Shown piece after piece: positions 15,558 to 24,443 of a DNA stretch of 64,000 bases (its first letter is position 1; every line of letters begins with the position of its first letter). The stretch spans positions 1,220,978 to 1,284,977 of the forward strand of contig NZ_CP015193.1 in NCBI RefSeq assembly GCF_002214605.1, given 5' to 3'. The position numbers and the translations under genes are program-made. The stretch comes from Thermococcus chitonophagus. Lineage in GTDB: Archaea > Methanobacteriota_B > Thermococci > Thermococcales > Thermococcaceae. A model generated the notes under the pieces. The model saw nothing but the letters and a program-made list of their open reading frames with translations. It did not search any database and had not been told where the DNA came from.

Positions 15558-16151
15558 ATGGTAAGGGTTGCGGTTCCAACGAATGGTGGGGGTTTGGAGG
15601 ACACTGTCGCTCCTGTATTTGCGAGAGCTCCAGCCTTCCTGATTGCTGACGTTGACGAGAACGGAAACATTACGAATACTAAGGTAATCCAGAACCCAGC
15701 TGCTACAGCTGCAGGTGGCGCAGGCCCACTAGCTGTGCAAACGCTCATAAATGAAGGGGTAGAGGCAATAGTCGCTCCTCAAGTTGGGCCAAACGCAATG
15801 AGCGCAATTCAGGCAGCTGGAATAAGGCTCTACACGGTAGCCCCAGGAACGAAGGTTGAGGATGCAGTTAAGATGGTCACCCAGGGAGCTCCAGCCCAGC
15901 CCAGGGTATTCGCTCCAGCACCTGCAGTTGCTCCAGCTCCAGCTACCCCAACAGCCCCTGCAACCCCAGTAGCTCCAGCCTACTACTGGTGGGGCCCAGG
16001 ATGGGGCTGGGGCCGCGGCTGGGGTAGAGGAAGAGGATGGGGAAGAGGCTGGGGCAGAGGAGGCAGAGGCTGGGGAGCAAGACTGGGCTACTGTCCATGG
16101 ACAGGAATGCCAAGCAGAAGAACCCTGAGATGGCTGTACGGCTGGTGGTGA
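15558..16151 (+). CDS. NifX/NifB-like protein with Trp-Gly-Arg-rich tail
   Basis: A 197-residue protein from ATG 15558 (GGTGGTGACC immediately upstream). Residues 1-105 form a dinitrogenase FeMo-cofactor-type domain: VAVPTNGGGLEDTVAPVFARAPAFLIADVDENG, then the conserved GGAGPLAVQTLINEGVEAIVAPQVGPNA. Residues 115-145 are an Ala-Pro linker; about residues 147-175 are a striking tail of WGxGWGRGRGWGRG units ending in LGYCPWTGMPSRR. The tail has a single cysteine and resembles RG-rich RNA- or membrane-interacting segments. The next gene begins 5 bp later and also starts with an RG-rich motif. I infer a metal or Fe-S cluster carrier linked to the nearby SufBC; the tail's role is unknown. Confidence 0.8.
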   Translation: MVRVAVPTNGGGLEDTVAPVFARAPAFLIADVDENGNITNTKVIQNPAATAAGGAGPLAVQTLINEGVEAIVAPQVGPNAMSAIQAAGIRLYTVAPGTKVEDAVKMVTQGAPAQPRVFAPAPAVAPAPATPTAPATPVAPAYYWWGPGWGWGRGWGRGRGWGRGWGRGGRGWGARLGYCPWTGMPSRRTLRWLYGWW

Positions 16152-16156
16152 GGTAG

Positions 16157-16381
16157 TTGCCAAGAGGCATGGGTAGAGGTTACGGAAGGGGCTTTTTCCC
16201 TTATTCCCCATTTGGCGGCTTGTACTGGCTGATTGACGTAATACTACTAGTCGCAATGCTGTGCATACTCTTCAAGCTCTTCCTAGTTGCTGCCCCGTAC
16301 GTAATAGCCCTAGTCGTGATCATGCTAATTAGGAGCTTCCTGAGGCCAAGGCCCTTTTTCGGTCCACGCTCTTGGTTCTAG
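16157..16381 (+). CDS. Small membrane protein with RG-rich N-terminus
   Basis: A 74-residue protein. It starts either with TTG 16157, right after GGTGGTGAGG, or with ATG 16169. The first residues, PRGMGRGYGRGFFP, echo the Gly/Arg tail of the protein encoded 5 bp upstream; two hydrophobic helices follow (about 22-45 and 47-62) and the end is RPRPFFGPRSWF. The match of RG motifs and the tight spacing suggest that the two proteins interact, the pair putting the NifX-like domain at the membrane. That is inference. The 3' end overlaps the convergent methyltransferase by 4 bp. Confidence 0.65.
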   Translation: MPRGMGRGYGRGFFPYSPFGGLYWLIDVILLVAMLCILFKLFLVAAPYVIALVVIMLIRSFLRPRPFFGPRSWF

Positions 16382-16974
16382 CCTTTCCTTCCCACTACAA
16401 GCCTCACAATGCCCCTGTAGTATTTTTCTTCGAGCTCAACATCGAAGAACTCTTTAATTAGATCGTAAGTTCTCCTTAGCGTGCTGTCATCTATCAGATA
16501 GCCAAGAATCCGATCAAGAGGTTTAAGGAAGATGAAATTCAAGAGATCGCTATCGCTTATTGTGTGCTCCAGGAAAACTGCCCTCCCGCCGGGCTTCAGA
16601 ACTCTCCTTATTTCCTCCATCCCCTTCCTGGGGTTTGGGACGGTACAGAAGACGAAGGAGGAAATTACCGTATCGAAGAAGTTATCCGGGAATGGCAACT
16701 TTTCGACATCTCCAACGAAGAATTTCACGGTAAGTCCAAGCTCTTTGGCTCTCCTCTTGGCAATCTTTATCATTTCCTCGCTACCATCTATTGCATAAAG
16801 CTCAACGTTCCTAGGATAATACTTAAGTGTTTTCCCGGTTCCCACTCCTACCTCCAGCGTTCTTCCCTGAGCTAGGCTCACCGCCTTCTTCCTCAAGGGA
16901 TTGAAGTACCTATCGAGTGGAATCTCGAGAACCTCGTATCTCTCTCCGAGCCTGTTGTACTTCTCTCTGTACAT
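16378..16974 (-). CDS. SAM-dependent methyltransferase, UbiE/COQ5-like
   Basis: A 198-residue class I methyltransferase. Motif I is LEVGVGTGKTL (about 40-50), the acidic motif II is AIDGSEEM (about 60-67), and motif III is DVEKLPFPDNFFDTVISSFVFC (about 88-109), followed by EIRRVLKPGGRAVFLEH, a sequence characteristic of the UbiE/Gcd14-like group. The substrate cannot be deduced; in archaea such proteins often act on quinone-like, lipid or small thiol substrates. The TATA-like ACTTATTTAAG about 28 bases before the ATG and the absence of a ribosome site suggest a leaderless transcript. Confidence 0.85.
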   Translation of the reverse strand: MYREKYNRLGERYEVLEIPLDRYFNPLRKKAVSLAQGRTLEVGVGTGKTLKYYPRNVELYAIDGSEEMIKIAKRRAKELGLTVKFFVGDVEKLPFPDNFFDTVISSFVFCTVPNPRKGMEEIRRVLKPGGRAVFLEHTISDSDLLNFIFLKPLDRILGYLIDDSTLRRTYDLIKEFFDVELEEKYYRGIVRLVVGRKG

Positions 16975-17022
16975 GAAAAAGGAATTTCGGTGTAGGCTTA
17001 AATAAGTTTTTTGAAGGAATTT

Positions 17023-17316
17023 TCAGGAGAACAAAAGCTTGGCTTCGAGCTTTAGTATCTCCCTGTTCATGAGGATGTGCAGGAATATCAGAACCATCAT
17101 GAACAATCCGTATCTAGCCCTGAGCTGGAGGAAATCCAGCCTTGTCATCCCCATGAAGCTCCCCGTTTTCGTCGCAATGATCGTCCCAACGGTGATGAAC
17201 ACAACTCCCAGGAAACCTACAACGAGGATCAAAGAGAGCACTGCTTTGACCTTCAGCTTCCTCCTCATTTTGGGATTGCCCATTGCTTCTTCAAAGGCCT
17301 TCTTCATCAGGTTCAT
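17023..17316 (-). CDS. Small two-helix membrane protein, DUF4405-like
   Basis: A 97-residue protein with a charged N-terminus (residues 1-24), a first hydrophobic helix (about 27-49) and a second (about 69-88) containing YGLFMMVLIFLHILMNRE. The histidine in the second helix and the following N-R-E resemble the haem-binding helices of small cytochrome-b-like DUF4405 proteins, but a second haem ligand is not evident, so haem binding is speculative. The ATG is preceded by CGGTGATC. The promoter carries a 14-bp perfect palindrome at 17335-17348. Confidence 0.6.
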   Translation of the reverse strand: MNLMKKAFEEAMGNPKMRRKLKVKAVLSLILVVGFLGVVFITVGTIIATKTGSFMGMTRLDFLQLRARYGLFMMVLIFLHILMNREILKLEAKLLFS

Positions 17317-17334
17317 CCGATCACCGAAAGTTTA

Positions 17335-17348
17335 ATGACACGTGTCAT
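17335..17348. promoter_or_regulatory. Perfect 14-bp palindrome ATGACACGTGTCAT
   Basis: The palindrome is centred 26 bases upstream of the ATG at 17316, immediately downstream of the probable TATA box CTTTTAGA (minus strand, about 17349-17356). A dimeric repressor bound here would cover the transcription start. I do not know a Thermococcales regulator with this site. Confidence 0.6.
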
Positions 17349-17387
17349 CTAAAAGCGTTTCCAAAACTAAAGGTGAAAAACGAAAGG

Positions 17388-18728
17388 TCACATGCCGCCG
17401 CTGACTGCTAGCTCGATTATTTTCCTTATCTCGACTAAGAACTCTATTGGGATGTCCTTGAGCATCGGCTCTAGGAAGCCCTTAACGATGAGCTGAGTCG
17501 CCTTTTCCTCGCTTAGTCCCCTTGACATGAGGTAGAAGAGTTCCTCCTCCCTTATCTTACCTATCGCGGCCTCGTGGCTAAGCTCGGCATCATCCACTAG
17601 ACTAACTAACCCTGGATAGGTCTCCATCCTGGCCTTATCGCTCATAAGCAGGGCATCACAGCTTATGTGTCCCTTGGTCTTTGGAGCTTCGGCAACGATC
17701 TTACCCCTCGTTATAACTGTCGATTCGTCCATGATCACCGCTTTGCTGGCGTTTATCCCCCTTGCACCCTCGCCCTGAAGGTACATCTCTCCTCCCAAGT
17801 CAATGTACCAGTCCTTTTGTCCCAGTATTATACCGTTAAGCTCCACGTAACCGTTTTCACTAACCCAATACTTTGGATTCGCTATGTTGCTCTTTCCGGC
17901 CCCAAGGCCAACTGTCGTATTCAAGAACTGAGCATTCTTTCCTATCTTAGCCCTGGTCATCGGTCTTGTATGAACGTACTCGGGCCAGTTTTGCAAAACC
18001 GTTAACCTGACCTTGGCGTTATCGTGCAGGTAAGCTTCGGTCATGTCCAAGTGAAGGGAGTGTCTAACAAGTATAGGCGCAGTACAGCCTTCTATCAGGT
18101 GAACCTCACTGTTTTTCTCCGCTATTATAATTATGTGGGGCGCCTGGGCTAGGGAGCTCTCTTGGATAAGGAAGAATAAGTGCAAGGGGAAGGGAACCTT
18201 GAGGTTCTCTTTGAGGTATAGGAATATCCCACCGTTCCAGACCGCGGTGTGGTACGCGGTAAGCTTGCTTTCTCCAGCCTTAAACAGCTTGAGGAAGTGT
18301 TCCCTCACGACATCTGGGTATTTTCTTACTGCTTCCTCCGTTGGCAGGACAATTAACCCTTTCTTAGCCCACTCTTGGAGGAATTGGTTATAGATTACCC
18401 CAGTATCAGTTTGGACTGCCAAACCAGCTATATACTTTTGCTCAACTTCATTAATGCCGAGCCTGTCGAGCAGGGCCTTCATCTCAGGGGGCAGGTCATC
18501 TAGACTCTCAATCTTCTCGGGCAGGCCCTCAATTTCTGGCTTCGCTATGAAGTGGAGGAGAGTTTGCTCGTCGATGACTGGATCATTAAGAGGAGCACGC
18601 ATGAACTCCTCAAGAGCCTTGTACCTTATCCTCGTCATCCACTCTGGCTCCCTATTCCTCCTCGCGAGCTCCTCAATCTGGTTCTCAATTATTGATTTAG
18701 CGTCAGAGAGTGTTAGGGTTTCACTCAC
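17388..18728 (-). CDS. sufB: Fe-S cluster scaffold SufB
   Basis: A 446-residue SufB/SufD-family protein that assembles Fe-S clusters with the ATPase SufC. The start is taken as GTG 18728 (VSETLTLSD), which overlaps the sufC stop and has GGGGGTGA five bases upstream. The C-terminal beta-helix region contains the SufB landmarks: HLIEGCTAP (about residue 213), KGHISCDALLMSDKARMETYPGL with the conserved Cys (about 353) and the core-domain segment DDAELSHEAAIGKI with the conserved His. The presence of SufC and SufB only, without SufD, SufS or SufU, is the minimal two-component arrangement common in archaea. It is likely essential here. Confidence 0.93.
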   Translation of the reverse strand: MSETLTLSDAKSIIENQIEELARRNREPEWMTRIRYKALEEFMRAPLNDPVIDEQTLLHFIAKPEIEGLPEKIESLDDLPPEMKALLDRLGINEVEQKYIAGLAVQTDTGVIYNQFLQEWAKKGLIVLPTEEAVRKYPDVVREHFLKLFKAGESKLTAYHTAVWNGGIFLYLKENLKVPFPLHLFFLIQESSLAQAPHIIIIAEKNSEVHLIEGCTAPILVRHSLHLDMTEAYLHDNAKVRLTVLQNWPEYVHTRPMTRAKIGKNAQFLNTTVGLGAGKSNIANPKYWVSENGYVELNGIILGQKDWYIDLGGEMYLQGEGARGINASKAVIMDESTVITRGKIVAEAPKTKGHISCDALLMSDKARMETYPGLVSLVDDAELSHEAAIGKIREEELFYLMSRGLSEEKATQLIVKGFLEPMLKDIPIEFLVEIRKIIELAVSGGM

Positions 18729-19464
18729 CGTTCTCACCCCCAAAGACAGCCTTGAATCCTTCCCTCTCGATTAGGTCAACAAGCTCAGCCCCTCCGCTCT
18801 TCACTATCTTACCGTTCCTCATGACATGAACCTTAAGGTTCTCCTTATCGATGTGTTTGAGTATCCTGCCGTAGTGCGTGATCAGGATTATTGAAACCCC
18901 CTTCTTGTGTAACTCCTCAATTTTTCTGCTTATGACGCTTAGAGAATCGACGTCAACCCCGCTGTCGGGCTCATCCAGAAGGAGAAGCTTTGGCTCCAAT
19001 AGTAAGGCTTGAAGTAGCTCAAGCCTTTTCCTTTCACCTCCAGAAAAGCCAACATTGACGAACCTTCTTAGGTCCTCTTCCTTGAACCAGAGCTCTTCGG
19101 CTTTCTTCTTTATGAGCTCATAGGCCTCCCCTATGTCAATCCCCTTAACCTCACCAAGAACCTGGGTAAGGAAGTCAATTATCCTCACACCCTCAACCTC
19201 GGGAGGCACTTGGAATGCCAGCAAAATCCCTTTCTTGGCCCTCTCATCAGGGGGTAGATCAGTTATGTCCTCACCTTCAAAGGTTATCTTTCCATGGGTT
19301 ACCCTGTACTTTGGATGGCCGGCAATTGTAAGGGCGAGTGTTGATTTTCCGGAACCATTCGGCCCCATTATAACGTGAAACTCGCCCCTACCAACCTCAA
19401 GGCTCACGCCTTTCAGTATCTCCTTACTCTTCACGGCAACATGAAGATCATCAACTTTGAGCAT
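18721..19464 (-). CDS. sufC: Fe-S assembly ATPase SufC
   Basis: A 247-residue soluble ABC-type ATPase that powers SufB. ATG 19464 (MLKVDDLH) is chosen because GGAGGTGAT precedes it by five bases; a start at 19497 would add 11 residues lacking homology. Walker A is GPNGSGKST (34-42), the ABC signature FSGGERKR (about 147), Walker B LLLLDEPDSGVD (about 167-178), and the switch His is in LITHYG. The SufC-specific DSGVD sequence after Walker B distinguishes it from transporter ATPases. It is transcribed first, and sufB overlaps its end by 8 bp. Confidence 0.95.
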   Translation of the reverse strand: MLKVDDLHVAVKSKEILKGVSLEVGRGEFHVIMGPNGSGKSTLALTIAGHPKYRVTHGKITFEGEDITDLPPDERAKKGILLAFQVPPEVEGVRIIDFLTQVLGEVKGIDIGEAYELIKKKAEELWFKEEDLRRFVNVGFSGGERKRLELLQALLLEPKLLLLDEPDSGVDVDSLSVISRKIEELHKKGVSIILITHYGRILKHIDKENLKVHVMRNGKIVKSGGAELVDLIEREGFKAVFGGENGE

Positions 19465-19627
19465 TAAATCACCTCCGTGTGTAACTGGAAGGGGCATTTT
19501 TTAAGCATTTTGGGACAATTTTGTGTATCAACTTCTGAGCTCCATAAAGACCTTAACGTGCTCATAGGAGCGTTGTCCTATTTTTGTGGATCACCTAATC
19601 CTTTGCACCAGGATATGTGCATAAGCA

Positions 19628-19668
19628 AAAATTTAAATTAGGTTCACCTAACTCTTCTCGGAGGTGAT
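19628..19668 (+). promoter_or_regulatory. Promoter with TATA box, DtxR-like operator and Shine-Dalgarno
   Basis: AAATTTAAAT (19628-19637) is a good TATA box. TTAGGTTCACCTAA (19638-19651), a 14-bp inverted repeat, follows directly, and GAGGTGAT (19661-19668) is the ribosome site for the ATG at 19672. The operator has the same position relative to TATA as the box at 13111-13124. A bound repressor would block polymerase loading. Confidence 0.7.
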
Positions 19669-19671
19669 GAG

Positions 19672-20106
19672 ATGAGATTCATAGTAGCGACCGTAACCGG
19701 AGGGTTAAACGATAGGGTGAACCAAGCATTTGGAAGAACACCAACGTTCACGATAGTCGATGTGGATGAAAACGGGAACATAGTCAACGTTCAGGTAGTG
19801 GAAAATCCGGGCTACTCACAGCCAAGGGGAGCAGGAGTTACAGCAGCACAGTTCTGCATTGATCAGGGAGCTGACGTTGTAATAGCAGGCCAGTTTGGGC
19901 CAAACTCGTATGGAGTTCTTCAGGCAGCGGGCATGAAGTTCGTCTCAGCGCCGCCAACGATGACCGTGAAGGAAGCCATTGAAGCCTACCTTAGGGGAGA
20001 ACTGACTCAGGCGATAATGGGCCAGGGGGGCGGAGGAAGAGGCATGGGCCGTGGCATGGGTAGAGGGATGGGAAGAGGAAGAGGTTGGGGTCGAGAAGGC
20101 TGGTGA
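19672..20106 (+). CDS. NifX/NifB-like protein with Gly-Arg-Met tail
   Basis: A 144-residue protein. Residues 1-112 are a FeMo-cofactor-type domain very similar to that at 15558: ATVTGGLNDRVNQAFGRTPTFTIVDVDENGNIVN, then GAGVTAAQFCIDQGADVVIAGQFGPNSYGVLQAAG. Residues 115-144 form a low-complexity tail GGGGRGMGRGMGRGMGRGRGWGREGW. Compared with its paralogue the tail lacks the Ala-Pro linker and uses Met in place of Trp. It has a single cysteine in FCIDQGAD. It probably arose by duplication from the 15558 gene. I infer a role in carrying iron or metal-sulfur clusters, from the neighbouring SufBC and the shared operator. Confidence 0.8.
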   Translation: MRFIVATVTGGLNDRVNQAFGRTPTFTIVDVDENGNIVNVQVVENPGYSQPRGAGVTAAQFCIDQGADVVIAGQFGPNSYGVLQAAGMKFVSAPPTMTVKEAIEAYLRGELTQAIMGQGGGGRGMGRGMGRGMGRGRGWGREGW

Positions 20107-20137
20107 CCTTTTTATACTTCTTTGGTGAGTTAAATCT

Positions 20138-20446
20138 ATGACGATCGGTAGGATATGGCACGGAAAGGTTCCAAGAGAAAAGGCCGATGAATATGAGAAA
20201 TTCCTAATCGAAAGGGCCGCCCCAGATTACTCCTCCGTTGAAGGGCTAAAAAAGATGTACTTCACAAGGAGGGACGAGAGGGATGTTACCCACTTTCTCC
20301 TAATCACGGTGTGGGAATCGATGGAAGCAATAAAGAAGTTCGCTGGAGATAATCCCGAGTTAGCTAAATACTATCCCGAAGATGATTATTTCCTCCTTGA
20401 GAAGGAGAAGTTCGTGAAGCACTACAAGGTTTTCTTTGAGAGGTGA
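20138..20446 (+). CDS. Antibiotic-biosynthesis-monooxygenase-like (dimeric alpha/beta barrel) protein
   Basis: A 102-residue protein of the ABM/ferredoxin-like dimeric barrel fold: beta strand MTIGRIWHGKVP, helix EKADEYEKFLIERAA, strand GLKKMYFTRRDERDVTHFLLITVWESMEAIKKFAGD, and a Tyr/Phe-rich end. The ITVWES-x2-A-x2-FAG sequence is typical of the family. Members include quinol monooxygenases and haem-degrading enzymes; no haem-binding His is evident in this copy. It starts 31 bp after the NifX-like gene and ends 6 bp before the metallo-hydrolase gene, so the three are probably one operon. Confidence 0.7.
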   Translation: MTIGRIWHGKVPREKADEYEKFLIERAAPDYSSVEGLKKMYFTRRDERDVTHFLLITVWESMEAIKKFAGDNPELAKYYPEDDYFLLEKEKFVKHYKVFFER

Positions 20447-20452
20447 CTGGCT

Positions 20453-21256
20453 ATGAAGGTAACGATAGTTTTTGAGAACCATGCCGGCTACAGGAAGGGT
20501 TTAATTGGCTATCACGGCTTTTCCGCGCTAGTTGAGCACAATGGATATAAGGTTCTAGTTGACACCGGAACCGATGGAGATGTTTTGCTCAACAACATGA
20601 GGGAACTCGGCATCGATCCAAAAGATATAGATGCCCTATTCATAACCCACGGCCACTATGACCACACGGGTGGCCTGAAGGCCCTTCTGGAAGCTAGAGG
20701 AAAACCACTCGATATCTATGCACATCCTGGGATATTTGAGAAGAGAATAGCCCTAAAACCAAGGAGGAGGGAGATAGGCATTCCCTTTGCAAGGGAGGAG
20801 CTTGAGGAGCTGGGAGCAAGGTTTCACCTTAGTAATAGGCCCCAGGAATTCCTTCCTGGGTTCATGAGCTCTGGGGAGATTGAGAGGACTACCTGGGACA
20901 GGGCTGTCGGCTACTTCCCTAACGGGAGGAAGGATCCGGTTAGAGATGACATTGCCCTAATAGTCAAGGCAGACAGGGGAATTGTAGTGATAAGCGGTTG
21001 TGGGCATAGTGGAATAATAAACATCGTGAGGCATGCAATTAATTTGACAGGAGAGAGAATACTCACCCTTATAGGGGGGTTCCATCTGAAAGGGGCCAAC
21101 AAGGAGATCCTAGAGGATACCGTGAGGGAACTTAAGAAGCTTGATATGGAGAGGCTCTATCCTGGGCACTGTACAGGCTTAGAAGAGTTCGCATACCTTT
21201 ACTCGAGGCTTGAAAACGTTGAAGGAATATATGTAGGAAAAGAAATAAAGATTTGA
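20453..21256 (+). CDS. Metallo-beta-lactamase-fold protein, COG1237 (RFA-P synthase-like)
   Basis: A 267-residue member of the family that contains the archaeal 7,8-dihydropterin-6-methyl-4-(beta-D-ribofuranosyl)aminobenzene-5'-phosphate synthase. The metal motif is THGHYDHTGG (about 64-73), with GCGHSGIIN (about 182), GGFHLKGA (about 207) and PGHCTG (about 237) completing the site. Length and motif order fit the family. Thermococcales are not methanogens, so a tetrahydromethanopterin precursor role is uncertain. It is the third gene of the transcript starting at 19672. Confidence 0.85.
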   Translation: MKVTIVFENHAGYRKGLIGYHGFSALVEHNGYKVLVDTGTDGDVLLNNMRELGIDPKDIDALFITHGHYDHTGGLKALLEARGKPLDIYAHPGIFEKRIALKPRRREIGIPFAREELEELGARFHLSNRPQEFLPGFMSSGEIERTTWDRAVGYFPNGRKDPVRDDIALIVKADRGIVVISGCGHSGIINIVRHAINLTGERILTLIGGFHLKGANKEILEDTVRELKKLDMERLYPGHCTGLEEFAYLYSRLENVEGIYVGKEIKI

Positions 21257-21673
21257 TCACTCGCCTTCTCCCTTTATCCTCATTATCTTGATCCTTCCGA
21301 GAGTTTCCCAGTACTCAACGTTTATTCCTTCCTTAAGTTGATCCCTTATTTCCTCAGCGACACCCGTGTCAAGGGGCACCTCGAACATCTCGTAGGTTTC
21401 CATATCCATTATCTGAACTGTATCTGGAGTGATCGCTATTACCTGAGCAGTCTTCTTGTCGATGATTGGAACGTCAACTTCAGCGCTTGTCGGCTTCACG
21501 ATACTCCTAACCTTGCCATCAAAGATACCTACAGCCTCAATTCTAGCCTTTGCTGAACCGTGCTTTCCTGGAGAGGAGACTGTTATGTTCACTATCCTGC
21601 AGGGCTCGTCATCGATGATTATGTACCTTCCAGGCTTGAGCTTGCTTACCTGAACCTTCGTCTTGTCGCCCAT
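21257..21673 (-). CDS. eif5A: Translation factor aIF5A
   Basis: A 138-residue archaeal IF5A, which relieves ribosome stalling on polyproline. ATG 21673 ([15 protein letters not shown]) matches the Pyrococcus protein of known structure and has GAGGTGGTG upstream. The hypusination site is Lys37 in SSPGKHGSA; an SH3-like N-domain (1-70) is followed by an OB fold (71-138) ending [10 protein letters not shown]. The sequence is nearly identical to the P. horikoshii protein as I remember it. It converges with the metallo-hydrolase gene with no gap, and lies 59 bp downstream of the membrane protein gene at 21733. Confidence 0.96.
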   Translation of the reverse strand: MGDKTKVQVSKLKPGRYIIIDDEPCRIVNITVSSPGKHGSAKARIEAVGIFDGKVRSIVKPTSAEVDVPIIDKKTAQVIAITPDTVQIMDMETYEMFEVPLDTGVAEEIRDQLKEGINVEYWETLGRIKIMRIKGEGE

Positions 21674-21732
21674 TTTCACCACCTCTTCCTTTTTCGTGGG
21701 GTTTTGAGGAGTTCAATTTATTAGTTTTTTCA

Positions 21733-23082
21733 TTACCTAGCCGTTTTAATCAGCATCTTGTTGAACACCAGCGGTACCAATAGCATTAGTCCTACTATTA
21801 TGCCGAGTATACCAACGTCTCCATTAACACCTATCGTTAATCCAACGGTAACTAAGCCCAAACCTATGAGGAGTGCCATTAATACGTAAATCTTCCCTGG
21901 GCTCTCCTCAGCTCTTGAAGCAGGAAACAGCTCAATCGCTGTGTATATTGGTATTAAGCCAGCAATAGTGCTCAGTAAAACGCCCCTAATTGAATCAGAG
22001 TACGTAAAGCCTGCAAGCACGGCTGAGATTAACGCAACTACTATGAGCGCATTTCTTCTAGTTGTCTGGAAGGTATCCATTGCTATTTGTGCTCCCGTCT
22101 CAAAGAGAACCAAGAGTGTTGTGAATCCAGCAAGAAATAGTGCCAAGGAGAGCGCAACTGCATAAGTTGTCAAGCCACCTATTCTTAAGATTGAGGGGAT
22201 TCCATAGGTTGCATCAACGGCTGTTGTCACTCTGGTGATGTTAAACTCCCAGAGAGGCATGAAGTACTCTGTATATAGTCTGATAGATTCCTCGGCTTCT
22301 CCAAACTGAAACGCTGTTGAATATGCTTGATGAGCAATAGAAAGAGAGTATGTCATGGTCAGTGCTGTTGTGAAAGATAGCAAAACTTGAATGGCTAGTA
22401 TTATCAGTATCAGCTTTTTGGCGCTGACTTTAACGGAGGACATCGAAAATCCTATCACGTAGTAGAACCCGATTCCAAGCCCAAAGACAAGAATTGCTAC
22501 AAGGAATGACATCACTATTAGATCTGAGGTCAGATGAAAGCTACTTAAACTGAACATTCTGCTTAGAGCAATCTCCGTAAACTGTCGGGAAGTATCACTC
22601 GTAACTACCTCATCGAACTTTGACTTCAAAAACATCGGAACAGACACAGTTATTATTAACAATATCACCGAAAATATCACAATAAGGTCAAGAGATCTAG
22701 ACCTTGCTATTAGCAATAACCCCAAAGCCAATAATGCCGCTATTATTCCTGCACCCACGATTTTAATTCCCAAAATACCACTCAATGCAACTCCTGTATA
22801 GTGAGCAACTATAGCTGCAACTATGAAAAGGAAGCTTAGAAGTATCATTGAAATAGCAGGTGTCCTTCCAACTTTCGTCATGAACTCGTGAATTCTGTAC
22901 CCCTTTTTCATTACGGCATTAATTTCAGTAACAACGATTGCACTTGCTACTGAGAAGAACACTAGCAACACCAAGAGACTTGCTATCCCTGTTTCCATTA
23001 TAATTCCTGGTATCATTGAGAATGTCCATAGGCTGATTGTATAGGCTATAAATATAAAGATGAAATACAACAACTTCTTCAT
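21733..23082 (-). CDS. Multi-pass membrane protein of unknown function
   Basis: A 449-residue protein with about 11-12 hydrophobic helices and short loops; the only long polar stretch is an extracellular loop (about residues 255-295) with TYSLSIAHQAYSTAFQFGEAEESIRLY. The overall architecture is that of a secondary transporter, but no family motif such as an MFS, APC or NSS signature is visible. No signal peptide is needed. The ATG is preceded by a weak AGGGATG ribosome site. It is the upstream neighbour of aIF5A on the same strand; a functional link is not implied. Confidence 0.75.
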   Translation of the reverse strand: MKKLLYFIFIFIAYTISLWTFSMIPGIIMETGIASLLVLLVFFSVASAIVVTEINAVMKKGYRIHEFMTKVGRTPAISMILLSFLFIVAAIVAHYTGVALSGILGIKIVGAGIIAALLALGLLLIARSRSLDLIVIFSVILLIITVSVPMFLKSKFDEVVTSDTSRQFTEIALSRMFSLSSFHLTSDLIVMSFLVAILVFGLGIGFYYVIGFSMSSVKVSAKKLILIILAIQVLLSFTTALTMTYSLSIAHQAYSTAFQFGEAEESIRLYTEYFMPLWEFNITRVTTAVDATYGIPSILRIGGLTTYAVALSLALFLAGFTTLLVLFETGAQIAMDTFQTTRRNALIVVALISAVLAGFTYSDSIRGVLLSTIAGLIPIYTAIELFPASRAEESPGKIYVLMALLIGLGLVTVGLTIGVNGDVGILGIIVGLMLLVPLVFNKMLIKTAR

Positions 23083-23141
23083 CTTTCATCCCTCTGTGGT
23101 TTTTACCTTACTTTAACTTCACATTGGGGAGGTTTATAAAG

Positions 23142-23843
<702 letters not shown>

Positions 23844-23873
23844 TTAAGGATGATAAAAACCTAGCTAAAAGCC

Positions 23874-24443
23874 GTGTGGATATTGACAAAAAAGATCAAG
23901 ATACCAGAGGACGTTAGACTTTCCCAAAAGAAGATACTACATATTAGCGATACCCCCGAATCCATATATAAATTTCTTGAGAAGCTCCTGAAAGAAGTCC
24001 AACCTGACATAGTGATACACACAGGAGACCTAGTTGATAATATAAAGCTAGAGAGAAAACCATGGTTAGAGAAAACATATCGGAGGAAACTTGCCGTGCT
24101 GAAGCAGGTTCTCTCTAAGAGTAGTCAACTGTACATAATACCAGGAAATGAGGACAAAGAAGATATCATAAGGGAAACTTTTCAAAATTCTGCAATAATT
24201 GTAAAACCAGGCACGGTACTCAATATCTGGGGAAAAAGCATAGGAGTAGGGCATAAACCAGAAGACGTTTTTGGTCTAAAGGCAGATTTTTTATTATATG
24301 GGCATGATCCCAAAGAAAAATTTGGTCTAAATGGGGTACGTTCTGTAAATATAATAACATATCCAAACTGGAAAGTTTTTATGCTTCCTTATCCCCCAGG
24401 GACAAATTTTGACAGGGGATATAGATTGCCGAGGGGATTGTAA
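23874..24443 (+). CDS. Calcineurin-like metallophosphoesterase
   Basis: A 189-residue protein of the metallophosphoesterase fold. The order HISD (about 24-27), HTGDLVDN (about 46-53), PGNED (about 89-93), GVGHKP (about 123) and LYGHDPK (about 136-142) gives nearly all metal ligands; the first motif reads HISDTP in place of the usual D-x-H, so one metal position is altered. GTG 23874 is the only plausible start; there is no ribosome site and GGTTTAAGG lies about 30 bases upstream, so the mRNA is probably leaderless. Its stop overlaps the start of the next gene. The substrate is unknown. Confidence 0.75.
   Translation: MWILTKKIKIPEDVRLSQKKILHISDTPESIYKFLEKLLKEVQPDIVIHTGDLVDNIKLERKPWLEKTYRRKLAVLKQVLSKSSQLYIIPGNEDKEDIIRETFQNSAIIVKPGTVLNIWGKSIGVGHKPEDVFGLKADFLLYGHDPKEKFGLNGVRSVNIITYPNWKVFMLPYPPGTNFDRGYRLPRGL

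Noticed and set aside
15729-16256. Long minus-strand frame opposite the NifX-like gene
   Set aside because: It is the antisense of the Pro/Ala and Trp-Gly-Arg repeat DNA; its protein is low-complexity Ser/Pro/Cys and has no ribosome site.
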